Source: Notospermus geniculatus
Taxonomy: Eukaryota > Nemertea > Pilidiophora > Heteronemertea > Lineidae
Direction: 5' to 3'
Assembly: GCA_002633025.1 (NCBI GenBank)
Contig: NMRB01000192.1
Span: 450,182 to 514,181, forward strand
DNA: 64,000 bases
Position numbers and translations under genes: made by a program. Below are positions 23,725 through 33,011 of this stretch, one piece after another. Each line of letters starts with the position of its first letter. Positions within the stretch are counted from its first letter, which is position 1. Below the pieces are notes generated by a model, which worked only from the letters and a program-made list of their open reading frames with translations, did no database searches and was not told the origin of the DNA.

Positions 23725-24018
23725 TATTGTCAGAATCTACCCGAACAATAGTTAAACGTGCATGTAGGCCTGGTCGTTGGCCTAACCGGGCGGTTGCGAA
23801 AACTTGATAGAGACCGGCCTATAATTAGATTCGATTTTCTATTGTCTGAATATACCCGAACAATAATAGACAAGCATTGTCGTTGGCCTAACCGGGCAGT
23901 TGCGAAAACTCGATAGAGACCGGCCTACATTTAGGTTCCATTTTCTTTTGTCTGAGTATACCCGAACAATAGACAAGCGTAGTCGTTGGCCTAACCAGGC
24001 GGTTGCGAAAACTCACTG
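23725..24018. repeat. Tandem repeat, about 118-bp unit, copy 2
   Basis: Partner of 11265-11550 with the same number of units but scattered substitutions and short indels, such as an extra CATG near 23761. Confidence 0.75.
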
Positions 24019-24515
24019 TGGTGAATTGCCCATTGTGAGCCAACTTCGCTAGAAAACTCTCCCTTGGATAGGCGCTAGGCTGTCAGGATCTGAGGTTGAT
24101 AGAAGAGAAAACGATATTCGTCTCTGTAGGTGATTCATCAGCAGACGCATAAATAAAATGGTGATAGCGAACCGTAGGTTCTTTTCGACGGTGATTGATA
24201 TGGTAGAGAGACCCTAAGACTATCTGTCTTACATAAAGCTATTGTTGGTAAGTATCTCTTGATAAGCGAGTGATTGAGGATGGATTGGGATGAGAACACA
24301 CTTGACAAGGGATGAATAAAATCGAATTTATCACATTTTCTATGCCTTGAGGAGGTTTATGAAGATAGATACGTTTCAGAATTTCTCTAACAGAAACGTT
24401 CCCTTATATGAACATTTTTACATCTTAACAAGTTTGATATTTAAAGTACATACAGGTATTATTGGTTGTGAACCTAAAGAGGCTGCCTTGTCTTACGAAC
24501 TCTGAATCCAATAGA

Positions 24516-25083
24516 TAATAAGCAAGAAGTCAATCTCCAGAATTCACGAATTTTCGACCCCAAGCGGGGTCTTTTTCAAGTGGAACTTTACAATCTGAAA
24601 CTCTAGAAAAGAGTCGATATGTGCAATGACGTCAATCATATCGCCACTAGTGACGGTGGTAGGTTTCCATCTTGAAAAGTAGTGCGCGCGCGGAAGGAAC
24701 AGAAGAAATTCTTCTGTTTGTGAAGCGGTCACCCCCATCACTAGTTTTCTACGCTTACAATATAGATCGTTGAAGACAGGTGTATAAAGGTATAGAGTGA
24801 TACAAGCAACGGTTGAGTAGATGTAAAGTAATAATAAAGTTATTCTGTTTCATTTTCGACAAGGTAAATACTGTTTTCTGCAAATAATACCATTTTGAAA
24901 AGGAAGTTCTCTTCACGTGATAGACTAGCCCGCCGACGATGACGTCAGGATTTCAAGATGGCGATTTAGTTTCGATGGCAGTGTTAAAATTTTCGTCCAA
25001 TTACCAAAAAATTTCAACGCTGTCGTGGAGTATGTCATTTTGTGTGTCAATTTTGTGCTATTCTGTATCCTGAATCCAATAGA
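24516..25083. mobile_element. 554-bp insertion flanked by a 14-bp direct repeat
   Basis: CTGAATCCAATAGA occurs at 24502-24515 and again at 25070-25083, and once only in copy 1 (about 12030). The inserted DNA has no inverted-repeat ends, contains AATAATAAAGTTATTCTG, and has no poly(A) or poly(T) at either edge. A duplication of this length fits target-primed reverse transcription or repair-mediated insertion better than a cut-and-paste element. Source unknown. Confidence 0.7.
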
Positions 25084-26058
25084 GATGTAACACTTTTTTT
25101 CAAGGGTTGTAGGAGTTTCAAAACACAAGAATAGTTCACTTTTTTTTAAGTGCTCCTTCATCAAGATTATTAGAAGTTGTACATGTAAAGGAATAGGCCC
25201 TAATGGGATCTTGTTTATCAAAAACTTTCTTTGATCAAAAGTGTTACATAGCCAGATTTAAGAGGGACCTTTTAAATATAGCTCGTAAGGCAAGATAGCC
25301 TCGTCCACGTGTATTGGCCATTATGACGTAAGTCGCTTCTATCTTTGAGATACATGTAGCAACACAAAGCTATCCCATTGAGGATATTTAAGATGTCCAT
25401 GATGTATACGGTTTCTCATCCGTTAAATTTTCTAAAACAAGGGAATGAAAAATCGCCTGTATAAATAATCGTCAGCTATTTCTAAGTTTGATATTTCTAG
25501 CGAGAGTAATCAGTTGTTGTCCAATCACGAACAGCTTGAAATTCTAGTGACGAACTCTTGTTTCCTGCAATAGACATGTTACACTTATAGATAGAAAATC
25601 ATGCGATACAAATTAGAAATGAAAAGACAGTTGCTTTTAAGGGTACTTCTGAACCCGGTTTGGAAATAGATCAGAGGTTTTAGCGCTAGCTCCTTCGTCA
25701 CCACATGCATCATCCTGAGGTTTTTAGCGTCGCTTATTCGTCACCAAACACAACGGTGACGAAGGAAGCGAACGTCCTCTAAAAACCTGGATTTTATATA
25801 AAGATGTAACACTTTTGATCAAAGAAAGTGTTTGATAAACAACATCCTATTAATACATGTACATGTAAGGGCAGAAATTTTATTCCTTATAAAATTTATG
25901 CGTATAGCTTTATGCCTTAATGTTAAAAGTAAAAAATTAAATTGTACTGACAGAAGTGTTACATCCTTATTGGACTCGGAGTTCTTCGGGCGACCTTGGA
26001 GGAATTATATTAGTATAATTCCTCCAAGGGGCGACACAGCCGCTTAAGAACCACCTCA

Positions 26059-26163
26059 GGGGCCGTATATTCATAAAACATCTTAAGTATGAAATTTCTA
26101 ATCCCTTAAACTATTGTTCCAAACAAAAGATAAGGGAAATTTTACACAAGATGTTACGGCCCC
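26059..26163. mobile_element. MITE, diverged copy shared with copy 1
   Basis: Same arm defects as 13029-13133, showing common descent. A second, better-preserved family member is joined to its right edge. Confidence 0.7.
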
Positions 26164-26164
26164 A

Positions 26165-26272
26165 GGGGCCGTATGCATAAAACATCTTAAGTGTAAGATT
26201 TCCCTTATCTTTTGTTTGGAACAATAGTTTAAGGGAAACCTTACACTTAAGATGTTTTATGCATAAGGCCCC
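26165..26272. mobile_element. Second MITE inserted beside the first, only in copy 2
   Basis: GGGGCCGTATGCATAAAACA to GTTTTATGCATAAGGCCCC, with the central loop in the opposite orientation to its neighbour. In copy 1 the sequence goes straight from CGGCCCCAGG to ACTGCACAGCC, so this insertion is polymorphic. Confidence 0.75.
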
Positions 26273-28172
26273 TGGACTGCACAGCCATTAGATTCAGCTA
26301 GGAGGACTAATAGAAACTCAGGAACAACCGGAGTTGAAAGCTGATAATGCGTAGACCCCTCTCTGAAGACACGGGTAGGGACTAATTATTTGCGTAAGGA
26401 AACCTACGCCGCCATCTTTGACAAAGACATGAGGGGCCTTCTTGACATCACTAGACGTATTAATCCGTCAAAGGTTGACCTCACCGACTACATGTATTAT
26501 TGATGGAAATATCTATTTTTGTTTGTATCCGCCATCCGAGCTTCTTTTTCTCTGATATTCACCGGGGGGATTTGCTTTAATTATTTTATGCACTCCACGC
26601 TTAGAAAGAGTCTGGTTGGATAAACCAGCCCACGCCGTGTCTGTCATTAGCCCTCTCACGAATTCCTGTGACCATCCCAATGACCGCCGCGCTTTTGTCG
26701 AAGATACCGCCGGCAAATTGCGTAGATATTCCTCAGCTCCACGCTAATGTATTAGCACTGACCCTACGCATTTATAAATACCGGGACCGTTCGGATGGGC
26801 AAGACGTGGGATGGCCCGGAAACCATATCCAAATATCAATGACGATAAAATGAATGATCTATGCATGACCGTATAATTAGCTACATGTACTTTTAACCTC
26901 GCACTTCCATCCTCCACAGCAGGGGTTTGTATAACTCCACTGCATCCACTATGCGAGTGTGGGGAGAGGAACGAGACCAAAGCCCTGCTATGGGAGGATG
27001 CCTTTAACACAAAATGTCACAACGGATTGGATGGCGAAACATGTTGTGCAACCTCGTCCCTGTGTCCCCTGGAGTTGATGCACTGTACATGTACATGTAG
27101 CCTATCCGTGACGTGTTAATTAGCAAGTTTTCCGCACCACAATTACGGAGTTACGTCATAGTGCTAACATGAACAGAAATAGTTGGTTGATGTTAGCACT
27201 ATGTTGGTCACAGTGATCTCGATCGGAAGTGGCACACTGCACTGCCAGGATCGATACTGCCAGACTCGGATAAGGTATGGTAGAGACCGATTTTCACATC
27301 TATTTGATACTACCTCCCGAGAGTATACTAACATGACTGTTTCTGTCGTTTTTACGACAGCCCGTCGTCCGGAAAGTATGTTGTAACAAGGATGAAACCA
27401 TCTGTTAGGCCTACCTTTCTTGGTCAGAAGTTTGACTGTGGTGTGCACAACTTAAACGGGGTTCCCTGTCGAGGAAATGTTTGCGAAGGCCAACTCCCGT
27501 GGACAAGTGTTGGGGCCTACTGGTCGTCTGCTTTTAGTATCTTCCAGACGAAATCATTTAAGTCAGTTGAGGGTCTTGTCTTTGAATTCATGTACATGTA
27601 TATGACGTTGTGTATATTTTTGGAAGCCTGGCTTTCGTCAAATCATCGTAAATGACGGTAGGATAATGTGGACCACAAGTATTTAAGACCGCCCTAGCTT
27701 ACATTAGGTGGGCGGTCTTCCTTGGTACGATCGTCTCGGGATCTGTCTCGCGCGCGCCATCAAGTTTGTGGTTTCAGCAGGATAACTCGAGAAATAAGCC
27801 ATATTTCGCGGCAAAATTTTCAGGAATCGTGGATATGTGTACGAGACGGAACTGATTTGACTCCTGGTGTCATCCGAAACAGATAACGCCTGAATTTTGA
27901 TCGATTTGTAGTTTTATCGCTATCGGCATGACATTCTTTTTCATTTGTTCTTCTAAAAACTCACGTTTGCCGACGTGGATATTGATTGGCATATCGAGGA
28001 TGTGTTCCTAATGACACCACCCACGTCCCATTAGCAGCCCGTTAAAAAATTGTGAAGCCATCAATAGCTGTGGTCTATATTGTGTTACTGTTATATGTGT
28101 ATTTTGCAGGATTTTGCCGACTTCCGGTGAATGTTTTTGAATGTTCCCCATTGGTGAGTGTTCCCCTACTAA

Positions 28173-28302
28173 GGGGCTTTTGGCAAGGCTCCGTATCGTC
28201 AATCCGTATCACGTATGACGTATGACTTTAATAGAAAATGCATTAGCTCGATACGTCATACGTGACACGGATCAACGATACGGAGCCTTGCCAAACGTCC
28301 CT
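28173..28302. mobile_element. MITE, TTTGGCAAGGCTCCGTATCG family, copy 2
   Basis: Partner of 14951-15080 with changes at CGTCAATCC and CGTATGACG that mostly preserve the stem. Confidence 0.75.
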
Positions 28303-29561
28303 TGACAAAAGGGGACACACAGAGAAACATGTCATTGTCGGTATATCGGCCACCGTTTCCAAAAACAATAAGGGAAACACTGACAGATGTCACACCTACT
28401 TCCCATCCAGGTCTACCTTCTCAGAGCAGAACGTGTACAAAAGGCTCTGCGTGACGTACATGTACATGTATATATCTATATAACAATGCTGGAAGTCGGC
28501 TCAATAATGTCATACTTAGAAGCTTTGTTTTGCCTCAAAATTCGGCGTGGCAATAGAGGATACCATATCCTGGTGCAACGGGTAATTTGCAAAAAGTACT
28601 TTGTTCTGTTCGCAATTTTACTTTTTTAATGGTGTTTTTCGATTGCTTTCTAAATTCTCCCTACTGCACACTGTGTTGCACCAATTCCAGCCGTGCCGTG
28701 CATTCCAACCTCGGCCAAACTCAGAATCGCCGATTGCCACGGGTTCTTGCTAGTCAGTATTTATTTTAATTCAAAACAAGAATATGTATAATAACTGAAA
28801 AATGACATCTATATTCGCGGGGCATTGATAGTTGGACCTTCTGTAACTACGGTCTTTGAATGTGCTATCAACAGCCTCACGTTCTGTTATGATGAACAGG
28901 TATATTTTCGTGGAAACCTTGCAATATTATTTTGGCATGAACGGATCAATCAATCAGTTTGATTACTAACAGGATGCTCTTATATCATTTCATGATAATA
29001 ATTTATTGGCTATTCTCTGTAGGCAAACAAGTCCCAGAGCACTCTACCCTTGTATTGGTCATAACGTAATTATTTACTTTCACTGTTTTTGATTGATTAT
29101 TTCATCTATATCATTCATAATTTATCATTGCCATTGTGAACTAAATCAATAAACCATATGGCTTAACGTGTAGAGTCTGACCGGAGGAGCGTACTTTACC
29201 TGGTCGTGTCAGGTACCATAACACACCGAATAACTCACCGGTATTTGGGCCAATAAAACTGGAGTTTGTGTCTACCCTTCCATCTTGCAAGCTTCATCAT
29301 AATAATAAAGTTACCATGACAACCTCTGACCATGATGCATACATTAGGCCATGGAGTGATACTGAAGAAGTCGTCGGTGCAATCCCAAAAACGTTTTATA
29401 ATAGAAAGATGGTGACATCATACTAGGCCTAACTAGTATTAATAAAGCTTCCAACACATCCTATTTTTATAATATTATGCAGATTTACATACCAACAGAA
29501 ACGACAAGGATAGCGAGTAGGTTCTCATTCTTAAAATATATCGAGAAACTGGTACAATAGG

Positions 29562-29790
29562 GAGTTCGAGATTTGCCACGAGAACGTCAACGTGAATGAG
29601 ATTCCCTTAATATTCTCCATTTTACCATGGTGAATGGTAATTTCGCACGGTAAAAGAAGGTTTACCATGGTAAAAGCCACATATACCATGGTAAACTGTC
29701 CTTTACCACGCAAAATTACCATGGTAAAATGAAGTTTTTCATGAGGGTTTGCCCCGAGAACGTCAGTGTGAACGAGAAGAGGTGGATCTC
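29562..29790. repeat. Cluster of TTTACCATGGTAAA palindromes between direct repeats
   Basis: ACCATGGT occurs four times within about 90 bp (four NcoI sites), mostly as TTTACCATGGTAAA. The outer edges are imperfect direct repeats, GCCACGAGAACGTCAACGTG and GCCCCGAGAACGTCAGTGTG, rather than inverted ones. Origin unclear; possibly a degraded mobile element. Confidence 0.5.
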
Positions 29791-30149
29791 TCTCGTTGCG
29801 GACAACGTCATGGAAGGCTGGACAACGAAGTTAACCATCGAATCAATGAATTCTGTTTCTGAACCAACTTCTTAGAATGGAAACGATTTGAAGTTGTACT
29901 CGTTCCCCTTGTCGCTCTCGCAGTCGTCCTCTGACCAGACGACAACTGCTCTTTGGTGGAATCAAGATTTTGAGCACGTAGACCGCAAAGAGATGATGAC
30001 ATTTTCTTGTTCTCGTTGTCTGGTTGGCTCCTAATCTGTCATGTCTGTCTGTGTTGGTGATGTATACCTGTCTTCGCAAAGGCTCTATAAAAAAATGTGA
30101 GAGTTTTCTTGTGCAAGTTGGCTCTCAATGGGCAGTATTCACCATTATT

Positions 30150-30324
30150 AGGGAGCTTAAGACTAAATCAAACGATAAATCAAACGGTCAATGTTAACTT
30201 TACGACAACATTGTTTTTTTTGTACCGAAAATGCAATATAAATCTGGTGAATTCGCAGTTATGAAAAATAACGTTGTCGTAAAGTTAATGTTTAGGGCCT
30301 ATCACTTGATTTCTTAAACTCCCT
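30150..30324. mobile_element. AGGGAG-ended MITE inserted in the dispersed repeat
   Basis: AGGGAGCTTAAGACTAAATC pairs loosely with the right end TTGATTTCTTAAACTCCCT; inner arms AACTTTACGACAACATT and AACGTTGTCGTAAAGTT pair well. It splits a copy of the GTTGGCTCTCAATGGGC repeat between CACCATT and GTTGGTTTCC. Confidence 0.65.
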
Positions 30325-30513
30325 AATGTTGGTTTCCTTACATTGTACGACTTATGCCAAGACCAATGACACAAACGACTGTCCATATTGTTCTACGATT
30401 GATTTGCCCAAGAGGGCCAAACTGTGGGAGGAACTCTCTGGTGAAGTGGCGCCAAACACTCATCTTCTGAAGCCAGATTTCCTTCCGAACGCCTTTTATA
30501 AGGTCGACACTTT

Positions 30514-30666
30514 GGCCCGTATTTTAGAGTGCTCCTCGACGTAAAGGAGTTCCCCAAGGCTATTGTTCTCCTGTGAAGAATAGGAGAAAAGACTATATTG
30601 TTCTCCTATAGAGAACAATAGCCTTGAGGAACTCCTTACGTTGAGGAGCATTCTAAAATACGGGCC
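30514..30666. mobile_element. MITE, GGCCCGTATTTTAGAGTGCT family, intact
   Basis: GGCCCGTATTTTAGAGTGCT to GCATTCTAAAATACGGGCC with inner arms CTATTGTTCTCCT/GAGAACAATAG. It is the complete relative of the truncated copy at 7924-8060. Confidence 0.75.
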
Positions 30667-31141
30667 TTTGAATTCAAAACTCCCCGTCCAGTAATATTCG
30701 GCCTCTGTCTTCTGAAATCGTATCGGATATACCGCACTAGTTCTCAAAATGTGCCACTTGACTTTCTCCGCCAGAATATGAGCATCAAAGTGACATTTCA
30801 TGGATAAGGAAAACTAGCATGTCCTTGAGCTACCTATCGAAGGCTTTGGCTTTCAGCGTTATTTTTTGTTCCCACCGCTATAAAGGCATTTCATCTCAAG
30901 CAGGATAGGGGATTTGCCTGCGGCTATGCCCACGGTTCAATATCAGGAGTGGTATCACCACTCCTGATAGCTCTGCCATCGAAATGGATCTATCATTCTT
31001 ATGTCACTTCGGTAATCTTACTCCTGGCCACGAGGGTGTTGGCTTATTCTAATCCCCAATTCATACTTCCACGCCTACAAGCATGAGGATGGGAAAAGGT
31101 TTTGTTACTTCTCGCCGCACTGGTTCCACAAAGCTCTTTCT

Positions 31142-31414
31142 GGGACCTTATTCACGAAGCTCTAGTAGCTTACTGGAGTGCGTAAACTATTTAATTGTCC
31201 TTTTGCTGGCAATGTATTGTCCACCGTCAGCCTGACAAAGGATTTGCGTGCCCTTAAAGTACAGGGCCGACCGTATAGAAAGTCCAATAGTGCTTTCGGT
31301 GCCTATCGGTTGTTTAGTTAATGGGAAAATACGTTATAACTAACGGCCGATAGGCGCCGGTAGCACTATCGGACTTTCTGTGCGGTCGGTCCAGGGCTTT
31401 GTGAATAAGGTCGC
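31142..31414. mobile_element. MITE, GGGACCTTATTC family, interrupted
   Basis: GGGACCTTATTCACGAAGCT at the left and GGCTTTGTGAATAAGGTCGC at the right match the 4643-4782 family; the GTCAGCCTGACAAAGGATTT core is conserved. A different foldback element at 31263-31393 splits the right arm. Confidence 0.7.
31263..31393. mobile_element. Nested foldback element, GGGCCGACCGTATAGAAAGT ends
   Basis: GACCGTATAGAAAGTCCAAT pairs with the right arm ATCGGACTTTCTGTGCGGTC, and CGGTGCCTATCGG pairs with CCGATAGGCGCCG. It lies wholly inside the 31142-31414 element. Confidence 0.7.
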
Positions 31415-31865
31415 TGGTCCCCGCAAACGGTTCGGCGAGAAAGTATGGATTTGCCGCAAGGCCAATTCATACTTCCTTTCCAACCAGTTTGCGGAATGGA
31501 AAATGCTTTATTCAAAATAGCATTTTTCGTTCTGCATAAAAAGTCGACGAAGAAGTATCGGCCCAAGTCCCAACCACGGCTTGTAATCGAACCCGTGACC
31601 TGTGACAACGAAAGCCCTCACCAGTAAAACAATGCAACGCCTTACGTTTTTTTCTTCTTCTTTTCTTTCAGCTCAACTCTCCATGAAAGATCAATGACGA
31701 GGATAGGTTAAAGACTGCTGAATACCAAGGTAACTACTAAAAGAGTACAACATACTTTGCGTGACTTTTGGTCGATGCATTTCGTGGATTAATCTGAAGT
31801 TTTTAAGATCCAAGCTGGTCCCAAAGCATTTTTCCATTCCGCTTCCTGGTAGGCGAAGCAGACCT

Positions 31866-31944
31866 CCTTAACTCTAAGGTCCACTCTAAGCTACAAAGCT
31901 AAAGGTAAACCTTAGAGTTAAGGAAGCTTCTAGAATACGGCCCA
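31866..31944. mobile_element. Partial MITE, AAGCTTCTAGAATACGGCCC family
   Basis: The right end AAGGAAGCTTCTAGAATACG is intact, with the inner arms AACTCTAAGGTCCAC and TAAACCTTAGAGTT; the left terminus is lost. It is related to 19397-19514 and 23167-23284. Confidence 0.6.
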
Positions 31945-32477
31945 ATATCTTCGTTTAGCAAGTCACAAATAAGTGATAATCACTGATCTGCGTAAATATT
32001 TTTTTCATGGCAACAAGGTCTCGACCCCATGCTTTCTTCCTCTTCTGTAAGTTCCAATCTCATGTGTATTAATTAACAGTGTTGGTGAACCTTGGTTGAA
32101 CCGTACAACTAACGGAAATGCGTCTCCGATGTGTCACAATACTGACATCCAGCTCATTACGGGTTCCGCAGAAAACGTATCAAATCTAATTCGTGGATGC
32201 CAAGATGTATTTGGATTTGCTGTCGGTGTCATGTTCGAAGAAAATGGACGAAAATATCCTTATTATGTTCAAATCCATCAACCCACCCACTCAGATCTAC
32301 AATGTACCGGTACGATATTTTGTGGATAAAGCTCTCACGCCTACAAACTCTGTGCCTGAAGCTGTAGAAATTCCAAATTGTACAGCGTGGAATGACAAAA
32401 CGCGCTTTTCAATCCTAAAGGCCCTTATTTAAACTTCAGTGATCTTCTCAGACAATTATTTTGTCTCCGTAGCCTGC

Positions 32478-32735
32478 TTCCGAACTTTTTTTCCTAACCG
32501 ATATATCCATTACGACCAATTTTTTTCCTAACCTATATAGCAAAAGCTAATCCTTATCCTAATCCTAATACTACTCTCAAAGCTAACACTAACCCTAACC
32601 CTACCCTAACCCTAACCCTAACCCTAACCCTTCCACTTACCCAACCATTAACCCACTATTCACTTCGTTAATTTCATTTCGTAATGGATATACCGGTTAG
32701 GAATCTAGTACACCGGTCAGGAAAAAAATCCGCGG
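32478..32735. mobile_element. Foldback element carrying a telomere-like array
   Basis: TTTTTCCTAACCGATATATC and CATTACGA at the left pair with CGTAATGGATATACCGGTTAGGAA on the right (broken into an inner and an outer arm). Between the arms lies a (CCCTAA)n array. No coding frame. Confidence 0.55.
32589..32631. repeat. Interstitial telomere-type repeat (CCCTAA)n
   Basis: About seven near-perfect CCCTAA units with one shortened unit (CCTACCC). Flanking CTAACACTAAC and CCTAATCCTAATAC look like decayed units. The vertebrate/invertebrate-type TTAGGG telomere motif fits an animal that is not an insect. Confidence 0.85.
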
Positions 32736-32994
32736 CCCGCTTGACCAGTTTAGCGTGCCAGCAGCCATTGAATGGTATTAAGGTTCTGAGGTCATATGGT
32801 GAGACGGTATGTTAGGCCACCATCTTTGTTGGTGAAAAGGTCTATATCGCCTGCCCTGAAAGTGGCATCATGAGACTAAATCAGTACATGTAGTTATTTA
32901 GCGCTCGCTCCCGATGCCACCGCGGGGAAGGAGCGTTGAGAACCATTGATTACCCCACCTCAGGATGTAAGGGGTCTCTTTCTCGTCGTTTTAG

Positions 32995-33011
32995 GTGAAG
33001 AAGCCAACGCA
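32995..33011 (+). promoter_or_regulatory. Probable 5'UTR exon start before the precursor ATG
   Basis: A pyrimidine-rich tract ending TCGTTTTAG precedes GTGAAGAAGCCAACGCA and then the ATG. This is a credible 3' splice site, implying a non-coding first exon upstream that I cannot place. An in-frame ATG at 32946 would add 22 residues ahead of the signal peptide and is less likely. Confidence 0.45.

Larger units (their letters stand above)
16646..29404 (+). repeat. Large direct repeat, copy 2 (about 12.8 kb)
   Basis: Collinear partner of 2800-16298. It lacks several elements found in copy 1 (for example the 370-bp TTAA element) and carries others of its own (19397-19514, 20618-20958, 23167-23284, 24516-25083, 26165-26272). 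Homology ends at TTTTATAATAG, where copy 1 runs into a GC-rich hairpin. No supportable gene. Confidence 0.9.

Noticed and set aside
32096-32432. Overlapping frames of 77 and 79 codons upstream of the precursor gene
   Set aside because: No recognisable sequence, overlapping in different frames, and no splice partners.
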